DNA of 64,000 bases from Brachyhypopomus gauderio (taxonomy: Eukaryota > Chordata > Actinopteri > Gymnotiformes > Hypopomidae). Positions 1-11,886 of the stretch are shown one piece after another. A model generated the notes under the pieces. The model did not search any database and was not told the DNA's origin. It was given only the letters and a program-made list of their open reading frames with translations. Made by a program: the position numbers and the translations under genes. Numbering within the stretch: position 1 is the first letter of the stretch; each line of letters begins with the position of its first letter. The DNA is taken from NCBI RefSeq assembly GCF_052324685.1, contig NC_135221.1:2713126-2777125 (forward strand). Direction: 5' to 3'.

Positions 1-1193
1 CAGAGACGCTGAGGACACTCTTGGAGAGGTTGTACACACAGCTGTGTGGAGAAGAGCTGATCTCACACTGACGACTGCTGTTGTGATGAGTGGAGATGAT
101 TTCAGGATGGGAGTCTCCTGCAGAAGATCTGAACCAGAACACTTGGAGTTCTGCTGTTCTCCTCTCAGAGAGGACGCTACACTGCAGAGACACGGACTCT
201 CCTGGAGGAACCCTCTCCACATCTGGACTTTGGACCACTGATATGGCTGACTTTGGATCACCTTTTTGAAATAACATATACTCTATAAGCTCCCTTTGAC
301 CTATATTCAACTTATTGGCAAATAACAGTTAATAAAGAGTCAGAACCTGTAAACAAAAACAATTTAACAGAGCTCATTGGAGGCCTTCATTTACATATTG
401 GTTTTACACCTCGTTCAGCTGGTACTGCTGTTCAGACAGACCAGTAGCTATCCAGTCACTCCTGTTCACAGTGCAACAACCGGGAAGCCAACTCAATTTC
501 AAATTAGTGTAACCAATAAATAGGATTTACAATTCGGAGGTAATCTTAACATATTCTAAAGAACCTGAAAGGGAAAAACTTTAACCCTTGTCATCAATGC
601 ATTGTGCAAAAATCCTTAAAATAGAAAATTTAAAATAGTAACTGTCAACCGACTTTAGATGAAAAGAAATGATTACCTGTCACAGCTAAAAATGTTCCAG
701 TGGAAAACTCAGTGGTTTTCATGACAACTACTCCACAGAAGTAAAGTCCTTCATCATCTTTAGTAGCATGTAGAACAGATAAAGTAATGGAAGTCTTAGT
801 CCTCTCCAGTTTCAGCTTGGACTGACTGAACTCAGGTGAAATGATAGCATCCATAAGTGCTCTATGTACTGCGATGTTCTGAAGCGTCTGCTCCCTGGTC
901 TGTTTGTACCACACAAGGGCTTCTGCACTGTGCTTCTCTGCAAAGGTGCAGTTAAAAGTAACATTTTCACCTGGTTTAGCTACAATAAACGATGGTTTCT
1001 GGTAAACATCCATATCTTGTGCAGCATCTAGAAAAAGAGTTAAGGTTAGAACTGACTAACCATAAAAAATGTTTGTGTGACTTTTTTAAAACAGTTAAGT
1101 CTAGAAAACAAAAAAACTTGTAAAAGCTTTAAATGTGAAATATAACTTACTTAATTTGAAGAGACATAAAATAAGAATCCAGACTTTAGCCAT
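1..1193 (-). CDS. nitr: NITR-type receptor gene A, 5' part (cut by window edge)
   Basis: Partial member of the NITR family of Ig-type, natural-killer-like surface receptors. Exons, in transcription order: signal exon 1151-1193 (starts MAKVWILILCLFKL, donor GTAAGT), V-type Ig exon 677-1027, and second Ig exon 1-246, which runs off the window. The V exon shows the first Ig cysteine (VTFNC), the core tryptophan (LVWYKQ), the second cysteine (LYFCG) and a J-like end (FSTGTFLAVTG). The second Ig exon reads from VQSPDVERVPPGES to VLSVSD before the edge. Its transmembrane and tail exons must lie to the left of the window. The V exon and signal exon are unlike those of the other six loci, and the acceptor edge of the second Ig exon also differs, while the body of that exon is nearly identical to the others. 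Family assignment is from motif recall, not from a search. Confidence 0.8.
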
Positions 1194-1279
1194 AGAGCTT
1201 TTGTTTCTTTGTCCTTTTGTCTTGCTGTAAGTATATCTCCAAATATTTTAAGGTTGCTGCTTTCAAAAAAACATGTTCA

Positions 1280-1290
1280 ATTGGCTGACA
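1280..1290 (-). promoter_or_regulatory. Candidate CCAAT box upstream of NITR A
   Basis: On the minus strand this reads TGTCAGCCAAT, about 87 bp upstream of the start codon of gene A. The same 11 bases occur about 107 bp upstream of the starts of genes B and C. Position and conservation suggest a proximal NF-Y-type promoter element; this is inference. Confidence 0.35.
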
Positions 1291-1937
1291 CTAGTCACAT
1301 GACTGATCAAATTTCCATGCACCTTGGGCACCAGAGACCAGTGATGCAAGGAGGTTAGAGAGAAATCAGCAGAGTAGAAATACTCTTACATGCGGCTCTG
1401 GGTAAAATATCCTCATTTGAATCCATTTAAGAAAAGTACAAAGATACTTTTAAGTTTAATACGTTTTTTTTTTTTTTTTTAATTAAACGTTGAATTTTAT
1501 TTTATATAAAAAATGTGGACTAAGATCTAATGTTCAGTTAAAATACCTTATTTTTAATATTGTACATAATTTGCCCAATAAAATGAACACAGCATACTCA
1601 ACACGGGCTGGTAGATCATGACTAATTTATTGAGTTTATTTCCAAATTATAATCTTTGAAGTGAATGAGCATCTGTTTAATCTAGATAGGACTTTCCCAT
1701 TTAGGCAGTATATGTCATTCTAACACAGGCTTTCAGTATATCTTCTATATCTATTCACATATATTTCTCTGTTGATGTTTTCTAAAAAGGCTTCATGGGT
1801 GGTGTAGTTAACTCTCTGGGGCATATCAGTCTGCTAGAGATTGGAAAAACACACTGTGACAGTCAAGGAAGTGGAGTACAATACTATTTATATAAAAATC
1901 TATTAATTACAACAAAAACATCCTGTGAGTCAAATGA

Positions 1938-4900
1938 AGAGACACTGGTCTATAACAATGAGTCAATGGAACAGCCACTGGTCTATAGCTGTGAGACAAT
2001 GGAACATCCACTGATCTATAGCAGTGAGTCTATGGAACATCCACTGGTCTATAGCAGTGAGTCAATGAAACAGCCACTGATCTATAGCAGTGAGTCAATG
2101 GAACAGCCACTGGTCTATAGCAGTGAGTCAATGGAACAGCCACTGATCTATAGCAGTGAGTCAATGGAACAGCCACTGGTCTATAGCAGTGAGTCAATGG
2201 AACAGCCACTGGTCTATAGCAGTGAGACAATGGAACAGCCACTGGTCTATAGCAGTGAGACAATGGAACAGCCACTGGTCTATAGCAGTGAGTCAATGGA
2301 CAGGCCACTGGTCTATAACAGCGAGTCAATGGAACAGCCACTGGTCTATAGCAGCGAGTCAATGGAACAGCCACTGGTCTATAGCAGTAAGTCAATGGAA
2401 CATCCACTGATCTATAGCAGTGAGTCAATGGAACATCCACTGATCTATAGCAGTAAGTCAATGGAACAGCCACTGATCTATAGCAGTGAGTCAATGGAAC
2501 ATCCACTGATCTATAGCAGTAAGTCAATGGAACAGCCACTGATCTATAGCAGTGAGTCAATGGAACATCCACTGATCTATAACAGTGAGTCAATGGAACA
2601 GCCACTGGTCTATAGCAGTGAGTCAATGGAACAGCCACTGGTCTATAGCAGTGAGTCAATGGAACATCCACTGATCTATAGCAGTGAGTCAATGGAACAT
2701 CCACTGATCTATAGCAGTGAGTCAATGGAACAGCCACTGGTCTATAACAGTGAGTCAATGAAACATCCACTGGTCTATAGCAGTGAGTCAATGGAACAGC
2801 TACTGGTCTATAGCAGTGAGTCAATGGAACAGCCACTGGTCTATAACAGTGAGTCAATGGACAGGCCACTGGTCTATAGCAGTGAGTCAATGGAACAGCC
2901 ACTGGTCTATAACAGTGAGTCAATGGACAGGCCACTGGTCTATAACAGTGAGTCAATGGAACATCCACTGGTCTATAGCAGTGAGTCAATGGACAGGCCA
3001 CTGGTCTATAGCAGTGAGTCAATGGAACAGCCACTGGTCTATAACAGCAAGTCAATGGAACATCCACTGATCTATAGCAGTGAGTCAATGGAACAGCCAC
3101 TGGTCTATAACAGTGAGTCAATGGAACAGCCACTAATCTATAGCAGTGAGTCAATGGAACATCCACTGATCTATAGCAGTAAGTCAATGGAACAGCCACT
3201 GGTCTATAGCAGTGAGTCAATGGAACATCCACTGATCTATAGCAGTGAGTCAATGGAACATCCACTGATCTATAGCAGTGAGTCAATGGAACAGCCACTG
3301 GTCTATAGCAGTGAGTCAATGGAACATCCACTGATCTATAGCAGTGAGTCAATGGAACAGCCACTGGTCTATAGCAGTGAGTCAATGGAACATCCACTGG
3401 TCTATAGCAGTGAGTCAATGGAACATCTACTGATCTATAGCAGTAAGTCAATGGAACAGCCACTGGTCTATAACAGTGAGTCAATGAAACAGCCACTGGT
3501 CTATAACAGTGAGTCAATGGACAGGCCACTGGTCTATAGCAGTGAGTCAATGGAACAGCCACTGGTCTATAGCAGTGAGTCAATGGAACAGCCACTGATC
3601 TATAACAGTGAGTCAATGGAACAGCCACTGGTCTATAGCAGTGAGTCAATGGAACAGCCACTGGTCTATAGCAGTGAGTCAATGGAACAGCCACTGGTCT
3701 ATAGCAGTGAGTCAATGGAACATCCACTGATCTATAGCAGTGAGTCAATGGAACATCCACTGATCTATAGCAGTGAGTCAATGGAACAGCCACTGGTCTA
3801 TAACAGTGAGTCAATGAAACATCCACTGATCTATAGCAGTGAGTCAATGGAACATCCACTGATCTATAGCAGTGAGTCAATGGAACAGCCACTGGTCTAT
3901 AACAGTGAGTCAATGGAACAGCTACTGGTCTATAGCAGTGAGTCAATGGAACAGCCACTGGTCTATAACAGTGAGTCAATAGACAGGCCACTGGTCTATA
4001 AAAGTGAGTCAATGGAACAGCCACTGGTCTATAACAGTGAGTCAATGGACAGGCCACTGGTCTATAGCAGTGAGTCAATGAAACAGCCACTGGTCTATAA
4101 CAGTGAGTCAATGGACAGGCCACTGGTCTATAACAGTGAGTCAATGGAACATCCACTGGTCTATAGCAGTGAGTCAATGGACAGGCCACTGGTCTATAGC
4201 AGTGAGTCAATGGAACAGCCACTGGTCTATAACAGCAAGTCAATGGAACATCCACTGATCTATAGCAGTGAGTCAATGGAACAGCCACTGGTCTATAACA
4301 GTGAGTCAATGGAACAGCCACTAATCTATAGCAGTGAGTCAATGGAACATCCACTGATCTATAGCAGTAAGTCAATGGAACAGCCACTGGTCTATAGCAG
4401 TGAGTCAATGGAACATCCACTGATCTATAGCAGTGAGTCAATGGAACATCCACTGATCTATAGCAGTGAGTCAATGGAACAGCCACTGGTCTATAGCAGT
4501 GAGTCAATGGAACATCCACTGATCTATAGCAGTGAGTCAATGGAACAGCCACTGGTCTATAGCAGTGAGTCAATGGAACATCCACTGGTCTATAGCAGTG
4601 AGTCAATGGAACATCTACTGATCTATAGCAGTAAGTCAATGGAACAGCCACTGGTCTATAGCAGTGAGACAATGGAACAGCCACTGGTCTATAGCAGTGA
4701 GTCAATGGAACAGCCACTGGTCTATAACAGTGAGTCAATGAAACAGCCACTGGTCTATAACAGTGAGTCAATGGACAGGCCACTGGTCTATAGCAGTGAG
4801 TCAATGGAACAGCCACTGGTCTATAGCAGTGAGTCAATGGAACAGCCACTGGTCTATAACAGCGAGTCAATGGAACATCTACTGATCTATAGCAGTAAGT

Positions 4901-5600
4901 CAATGGAACAGCCACTGGTCTATAGCAGTGAGACAATGGAACAGCCACTGGTCTATAGCAGTGAGTCAATGGAACAGCCACTGGTCTATAACAGTGAGTC
5001 AATGAAACAGCCACTGGTCTATAACAGTGAGTCAATGGACAGGCCACTGGTCTATAGCAGTGAGTCAATGGAACAGCCACTGGTCTATAGCAGTGAGTCA
5101 ATGGAACAGCCACTGGTCTATAACAGCGAGTCAATGGAACATCCACTGATCTATAGCAGTGAGTCAATGGAACAGCCACTGATCTATAGCAGTGAGTCAA
5201 TGGAACATCCACTGGTCTATAGCAGTGAGTCAATGGAACAGCCACTGGTCTATAACAGTGAGTCAATGGAACATCCACTGGTCTATAGCAGTGAGTCAAT
5301 GGAACAGCCACTGGTCTATAACAGCAAGTCAATGGAACAGCCACTGGTCTATAACAGCGAGTCAATGGAACATCCACTGATCTATAGCAGTGAGTCAATG
5401 GAACAGCCACTGGTCTATAACAGCAAGTCAATAGAACATCCACTGGTCTATAGCAGGGAGTCAATGGAACAGGCACTGGTCTATAACAGTGAGGCAGTGG
5501 AACAGTTGATGGTCCATAACAGTGAGTCAGTAGAACAGTTGATGGTCCATAACAGTGAGTTAGTGGAACCGGTGCTGGTCCATAACAGTAGGCCTTGTCA
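1938..5600. repeat. 33-bp minisatellite, about 110 copies, open on both strands
   Basis: About 3.65 kb of a head-to-tail 33-bp unit, AGTGAGTCAATGGAACAGCC followed by ACTGGTCTATAGC, with variants at a few positions (CAG/CAT, GTC/ATC, AGC/AAC, GAA/GAC, GAG/AAG). Because 33 is divisible by three and the unit lacks stops, it is open on the plus strand (1795-5724, 1309 codons, unit SSESMEQPLVY) and on the minus strand (2030-5476, 1148 codons, unit CYRPVAVPLTH); other frames are partly open too. The right end grades through diverged units (5490-5590) into the last coding exon of NITR B, whose C-terminal codons look like the ancestral unit. No conserved domain is visible. I treat the long frames as repeat by-products. 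Confidence 0.93.
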
Positions 5601-8203
5601 CTACTTCAGAGTACACGCTGTTCTGAAGCTGTTCTTTCTCACTGCGCTTTCTTTTGCCATTGGTCTGCCTCCCACTAAACTGTACAGCAATGTAGTTCAG
5701 CTCCGTAACATCACTGTCCTGTGAATGACAGTGAAAACGTATTTTAGACGTTGTCTCCGCTGTAGGATTATCGTACTTTACTGTCATTCTGTAGCCATAA
5801 TCCTGATGATAAACATTTTCCATTAATGAACCAAAATGTTTGAGAGAAATAGTGGTACCTGATAGGTTGGTTTTCTTGTCGAAGTATCTTCTTTGCTTCT
5901 TACTGCAATTGAGAAAATATATATTTGTATGTATTATTCACTGTGTGATTTACCACAAACCGAAAAGACTCCTTGCTTTCAATTTGAATGAATCATGTTG
6001 CAGAATAGTTAACATTAATTCGATATTTGGTTATTGAACAATGTCTTACCACAGCCATCTTTCCTCTGTCCCTTCTTACAGCTAAAAAAGACCAGAGCAC
6101 AGACGACAGCCACACTGACTCCCAGAGCTGCTCCCAGGCAGAACACTAGAGCATCCACAGGTCTGGCTGTAGAACAGGGATCATTACAATAGTACTAAAT
6201 GTGATACCAAAATTAAAATCAAAGAAGTTACAATAAAATATACTAAATGGTCTCTAAACCATTCAGAGACATCCGATTACCCATGTGATCATACTAATGC
6301 AAGTAACTAGGAATAAATTAGAATAAACTAGAAACAGAGGTGGGAAGTCACATTTAGCTTCATTTGGGTCCTATGTAGTCAAATGAATCATAGAATACAT
6401 TTTAGAATGTATTAATTAAGTAAAGATTTACATTTCATTAATATAATTAAATGATAAAACACACTATCTGAAAGTATACAATGGATTCAAATCAGTATTC
6501 AAATCTACTGGGGTTTCATTGCTGAAAATGTTCAAATTTCTGGTCTTCTCTGCAGTCCAACAAATGGGTTAATGTTGTCGTTCCAATACAAAAAACTAAG
6601 ACAATAATTATAAAATATATCGAAATGGACAGGAAAGCACATTTTATTTCTGTATTTAGTTAATTAAAGTCACAAAAATGTAACACAAAAATGCCATGGT
6701 AGATCACTCTGATTTAATGCCATGGTAGATCACTATGATTTAATGCCATGGTAGATCACTATGATTTAATACAATGGTAGATCACTATGTTTTAATACCA
6801 TTGTAGATGAGCACACAGTGCTTTAATCAAAGCAGAGGGGATTCTGGAGAGATATACCCATACACATATAACACATGACTGACCACAGTGACACATCGGA
6901 ATAACTATGACTGTCCACATGTGTTAATAATGCCTGAATTGTGTTAATGCCTGGATTGTGTCTGGAATGTCTGGATTGTGTTAAGTAATGTCCCATTCAC
7001 TGATGTTCTATTCTAAACACTCAGTTTGTCCTGCTACCAAATCCTGATAGGAGATCACATTCATGGCTTACTAACACTCACATATTTAAACACTTAAACA
7101 CTTACTCAGACATACTGTTGTTCCATTTCCAAGAAGGATCTTCCCACAGGTGAGCACAGCGCAGTAGTAAGTGCCAGTATCAGAGACGCTGAGGACACTC
7201 TTGGAGAGGTTGTACACACAGCTGTGTGGAGAAGAGCTGATCTCACACTGACGGCTGCTGTTGTGATGAGTGGAGATGATTTCAGGATGGGAGTCTCCTG
7301 CAGAAGATCTGAACCAGAACACTTGGAGTTCTGCTGTTCTCCTCTCAGAGAGGACGCTACACTGCAGAGACACGGACTCTCCTGGAGGAACCCTCCCCAC
7401 ATCTGGACTTTGGACCACTGATATGTTTAATTCTGCATGTTCTGGGCAATATGTTTAACATTTATCATCAGACATTCATTGTCCTAATGAACATTGAAAT
7501 ATAAAACATGCGGTTTCTGTTCTGTTCTATTTGCACAAAACAGTATATAATTAGCTCAGATTACTTAAAGAATCTTATGTTGTACAGATTATTATCACAA
7601 ACGCATAAATTACTCTCCTTCTAAGAGTCTAACATTGTTATAGGATTTTGGAGACGTTATTTGGTTTATTACCTGATACAGATAAAAATGTTCCAGTAGA
7701 AAATTTTATTACATTGGACAAAAGCACTCCACAGTAGTATGTCCCTTGGTCATCTGTAGTAATATTTGGAACATGCAAAGAAATGCTGGTCATTGTCCTT
7801 TTCACTCTGAAGCCAAATTCCTTAAACGCAGGATAAATGATGGCATCCATCCGTGCTCCTTGTGTTCCAATTTCCTGAGGTTCTCGTCCTGGCTTTTGCT
7901 GGTACCAGATCATATCTTCTCCACTGGTTTCTTCAGCAAATGTGCAGTTCAGTGTGACAGATTCCCCCGGCTTCACTGACACAAACGAAGGCTGATGGAG
8001 TGTCAGAGCTTCTGTGAAGTCTAAAAGTGAGGTTAGACCTAGCTTAGCGACGCAGACATCACAACTCTCAAACAGTTTTTTAGTAACTCTTATCTGTCAG
8101 TGTCTAAAAGCCAACAGAACAGAAACGTGATCTGTTTTGTGAAAGGTCTGTAAAACTTACATATGTTGTGGACAACCACAATGAAAATCCAGACTTGGGT
8201 CAT
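5560..8203 (-). CDS. nitr: NITR-type inhibitory receptor gene B, complete
   Basis: Complete six-exon model: signal 8161-8203, V Ig 7673-8020, second Ig 7106-7441, transmembrane 6050-6166, linker 5859-5902, tail 5560-5718. These join in frame to 348 residues with GT-AG introns. The signal exon gives MTQVWIFIVVVHNI. The V domain has LNC, MIWYQQ, YYCGV and a J-like FSTGTFLSVSG. The second domain has LQC, VFWFR, RQC, HSC, YYC and LTC, then LGNGTTV. The membrane segment (about residues 243-281) has no charged residue in its core, as in inhibitory receptors. The tail carries two canonical ITIMs, LNYIAV and SVYSEV, which in this family class recruit SH2 phosphatases. Its transmembrane, linker and tail exons are a type not seen in the other loci. 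The stop codon at 5560-5562 lies at the edge of the 33-bp minisatellite. Confidence 0.88.
6691..6809. repeat. Short tandem repeat, 26 bp, about 4.5 copies
   Basis: Four to five copies of a 26-bp unit (GCCATGGTAGATCACTATGA plus TTTAAT) in the intron between the transmembrane and second Ig exons of gene B. The later copies are diverged (ACAATGG, ACCATTG). Confidence 0.85.
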
Positions 8204-8309
8204 AACTGTAGGACAACCAATTTCTTCTCGAAGCGAAACATTCAGAATTAAGGCAGCAGACAAGAGTATCAAGGGTTTCTCTTGCTGGAGCTCTTCAGGT
8301 ATTAATCTC

Positions 8310-8320
8310 ATTGGCTGACA
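8310..8320 (-). promoter_or_regulatory. Candidate CCAAT box upstream of NITR B
   Basis: Minus-strand TGTCAGCCAAT, 107 bp upstream of the start codon of gene B and identical to the sites before A and C. Confidence 0.35.
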
Positions 8321-8520
8321 CAAGTTCCTGTACAATTTCCATGTTTGTGATGAAACCCACATTGACACACAGAAGAAAAAAAAAACTGTCTAAGTTTAAG
8401 TGTGTGTATATAGTGAAATCTAATGATGATCACATTCACTTTAATTACTTGTGTCTATTTCTCTCACTTACAGTAGGTGTTGGAGATCTACTGAATAAAT
8501 TTACACACTTAGTTCAATGT

Positions 8521-9225
8521 TATTTCAATAAGTACATGTACTTTGAATTGCAGAATATTGTGTTCGAGAACACCGGTGTCCTCAATCTCTGTGAGAAACT
8601 GCACTTTAGAACCACTGGGGGAAAAAACGGTCTGCCATCTCGTTGTGCTGCAGGTTTTCTCCTGACAGAGGAGTCCAGTGTGAGTTCTGCCAACATATTT
8701 TAGGACTCTGCCGTCTGAATAATTCATCCTACACTTCCACTCTGTAGTTTGGATTTTATTTCAGCAGCTTTAGAAAGGAGCATGATCTGCTCTGACCTGC
8801 CCTGCTCTGCCCTCCTCTCCTGACAGGATCTTACCTCAATTACCCCATGGGTACCCCATGGGTAATGTCCACACCCATCTTACTTTACAACTTATGGTCT
8901 TCAGTGTGCTGAGCAGCAGGTGGGTGGATCTGCACCAATACTCCTGATGATTTGACACCTCAGTAAGATCATCGTGTCTTATTCCAAGGTTACACACTGT
9001 TATTATAAAGATTAAAAACAGACGAAGCAGGGGAAGCCTGAAGATGCACGGATGGATCAGTGGACCTGATATGTGTTTACTGAGACGCATCTGCTATCAT
9101 CACGTCCGTCAGGAACCTCACTCTGATGGCCACGGGGTTTGGCAGACCCTTGAGTGGGTTGGACCAGAAGATATTCTGGTTAATGATCATAAGAGTTATC
9201 ATAAGAGTTAATGTTAAAAGCATAC
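8521..9225. other. Intergenic DNA, nothing recognised
   Basis: Upstream of gene B, beyond the stretch shared with gene C (which ends near 8515 and 15835). It contains a GTACCCCATGG tandem pair near 8848-8870 and short open frames without motifs. No gene or named repeat can be supported. Confidence 0.5.
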
Positions 9226-9228
9226 AGT

Positions 9229-10660
9229 ATAGTGGTGCTTGAACGTTTGTGAACCCTTTCGAATTTTATGTATTTCTGCACAAATATGACCAAAAACATC
9301 ATCAGATTTTCACACAACTCCTAAAAGTAATGAAAGAGAACCCAGCTAAACAAGACAAAAATATTATACTTGATCATTTATTTATTGAGGAAAATATTAC
9401 ATATTTGTGAGTGCCAGAAGTATGTGATGCTTTGCTTTCTGCAACAAAATGTTTCCGGTAACTGTTGATCAGTACTGAACATGGGCTTGGAGGAATTTTA
9501 GCTCATTCCTCCGTACAGACAAGCTGAAACTCTGGGATGTTGGTGGGTTTCCTCACAATAATTGCTTGCTTCAGGTCCTTCCACAAAATTTTGATTGGAT
9601 TAAACCCAGGACCTTTCTTCTTTAACCATTCATTAATATTCTCTGATATAATTCAGAATTCATTATTCCATCAATTATGGCAAGCTGTCCTGGCAAAGAT
9701 GCAGCAAAACAGGCCCAAACCATGATACTACCACCACCATTTTTCAAAGATGGGATATGGTTCTTGTCACGGTTCAGCTCCGGACCTCTCCTTGTGGGCG
9801 TGTTATTACGTCGTCTGCGTCCAGTTATGTCCATGTTTGTAGTTCCGTGGGTGAGGGTCATTTCTGAGCGTGTTCGGTGGTCTCACCTGTGCCTTGTCTC
9901 GTGATCACTGGGAAATGTTTTCTTCACTTATTTAATGTGCATTCGCGCGATGTCTCGTGCTCGTCTTTGTCTAAAGTTCATGCCTGTGTGAGAAGCCTGA
10001 ACTTCACGTTTATTGTGTCATTAAAGTATGTTTCTTCGTCGCGCCTGCCTCCTTCAAACATCACAGTTCTTATGCAGTGTTTTCCTTTCTCTAAACATGT
10101 GTTTCATTTAAACCAAAAAGTTATATTTTGGTCTCACAAAGGATTCTTCCAATAGCCCCCTGGCTTGATCTTTATCAACCTGCAGAAGAGCAGCAATGTT
10201 CTCTTTGGAGACCAGTGGCTTTCTCATTGCAACCCTTTGATGCACACCATTGTTGTTCAGTGTTCTCATGATGATGGACTCATGAACATTAACATTAGCA
10301 AATGTGACAGAGGCCTTCAGTTGCTTAGCCTTTGTGACCTCGCTGACAACTTCATGCCTTTCTCTTGGAGTGATCTCTGTTGGTCAACCACTCCAGAGGA
10401 GGGTATCTTGAATATCTTCCATTTGTAGACTCTGTCTGTCTATGGATTGGTGGTGTCCAAACTCTTTAGAGATTGTTTTGTAACCTTTCCCAACCTGATG
10501 AACATCATCAACTCCTTTTCTGAGGTCCTCACAAATCTCATTTGTTCGTGCCATGATGCACTTCCACAAACATGTTTTTTGAAGAGCAGACTTTGATACA
10601 TCCCTGTTCTTTAAATACAACATGGTGCACACTCACACCTGATTATCATTCCCCATAAAA
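9229..10660 (-). mobile_element. Decayed Tc1-like DNA transposon with nested solo LTR
   Basis: The left end (TGGTGCTTGAACGTTTGTGA) and the interior match, from memory, a common fish Tc1-like family with long inverted repeats. On the minus strand a piece of the transposase catalytic domain is readable at 9622-9861 (GGGSIMVWACFAASLPGQLA). The rest is split by stops and deletions, and the right inverted repeat is not recognisable. A solo LTR at 9775-10065 interrupts it. Clearly non-functional. Confidence 0.75.
9775..10065 (+). mobile_element. Solo LTR nested in the Tc1 element
   Basis: Starts TGTCACGGTTCAGCTCCGG and ends CATCACA, with the 5-bp target duplication GTTCT at 9770-9774 and 10066-10070. 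After removal, the flanking Tc1 sequence rejoins cleanly. It is related to the LTRs at 32351, 34139 and 51781, which share CAGCTCCGGACC and GGGCGTGT. Confidence 0.85.
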
Positions 10661-11264
10661 TCTAAAGAAAATCATAGAGCTTGACTATTTTCATAGGCCT
10701 ATTGGGCTTTCTCTGTAATGAGAAATCTAACAATAGCTTTCAGACAACTGTTTTTTTGTGTATGTTGAAATAAGTCTGGCATTTGCATTGTATACATGGT
10801 TGGTTAGCTAGCTAGCTAAGTAGGCTATTGCTAGTACCACGATAAGTTCCTTAGCCAGTGTTCTCAAGTATCACGGATTGAGCGTGTGACACACGCATTT
10901 GACCGTCTTCACACGCCACACTTCCGATTTCACACGGCGAAAAAAAAAAAATCTAGTTTATTTACCTCTGATCCATATCTATGTCGCCCTCCACTGGCGA
11001 TCGATCGCGGTATACAACGTATACACACCCTCCCCGCTCAACAACTTACATTCGCCACCGACTCTCACACTCTGAAAAGAATTCTAAACTTGAGAGCCCT
11101 GTCCTTAGCACTGCATGGCATGTTGCTAACAAAGTTAGCTAGCTAGCTAGTTATGTGCTTTACCATCCAGCTACCTAAATGCATTGATATTGTGAAATAA
11201 CAAACATTTGAACATATAACGTTTTCAAATGTAAATTGCTATTTTAAACAGGTTTTACATGCAA
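10661..11264. other. Intergenic DNA, nothing recognised
   Basis: Holds GCTAGCTAGCTAAG-type runs near 10806 and 11146 and a poly-A stretch near 10942. The part around 10870-11090 (GCGATCGATCGCGG, CCCGCTCAACAACTT) resembles the interior of the small hAT element at 16257-16544. No gene is visible. Confidence 0.45.
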
Positions 11265-11886
11265 ACAATGGTGCTAAGTATTAGGGCCTTTAACATTCCT
11301 TTCAATACTTTCAGTACATTTGAAGGCCAGTACCTTTGTGCTTTTACTCAAGTAGAGAACCAAAAGAGAACTTGGCCAGGATGTTTTACTTTACCTCACG
11401 TTAAACAGTACGTGGTTTGTTTACTACATCCTCCAGTGAGTAAGGGAAGGACTTTGTTGAGCTGGTACGGGCTAGTTAGGGTAGCTCTTTAATATCAGTC
11501 TGGATTGTCTAGTTCTTTTCTTTGATCCAAAACCTTTCTCTTATGTCCTCAAGGAGGAAGGGATTCAGAAAGCAAGTATAATAACAATCAGACAAGTAAA
11601 AAAAATATTTATGAAGTAAAAAAAAAATTAAAAATGTAATGTGAGAACAGTGGTCCCACCCTAGCATGATGCTAACGCCGAATCACCAAATCATCAGATC
11701 ACAGACATTGATGGGGATGGTTCATGGGGTTTAGACATTAGTAGTCAATAGTTGACCAAACAGAAATGAAAACATTTAATTCATTGTGAAACAGAACTGA
11801 TACTGTGTTGCAGCCCGTAATATGCTAGTAAAGGCTGTATTTACAAAAAATACAACAAATTATGCAAGTCAACAAGACAGAGACAT
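11265..11886. repeat. Duplicated 3' flank of gene C (copy at 16865-17322 and 26280-26464)
   Basis: This stretch matches 16865-17322 (GTGCTAAATATTAGGGCC, then CATTTGAAGGCCAGTA) and then continues in the copy at 26280-26464 (CAGATCACAGACATTGATGG). The two halves of the copy are separated by the Harbinger insertion. It marks the 3' side of the C/D duplication unit. Confidence 0.75.

Noticed and set aside
2030-5476. Minus-strand 1148-codon frame as a real protein gene
   Set aside because: It is made only of the 33-bp unit, lacks unique domains, and the opposite strand is just as open. Unit length divisible by three explains it.
7224-7421. Recurrent plus-strand frame MWRRADLTLT (also at 44, 14408, 28300, 41791, 49478, 55527)
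   Set aside because: Antisense shadow of the second Ig exon; it recurs only because that exon is conserved.
8090-8368. Longer N-terminus for gene B (and 15392-15637 for C)
   Set aside because: The frame is open upstream but would place the hydrophobic signal 45 or more residues inside, and it passes through the conserved CCAAT region. The short start MTQVWIF matches the position used in A, D, E and F.
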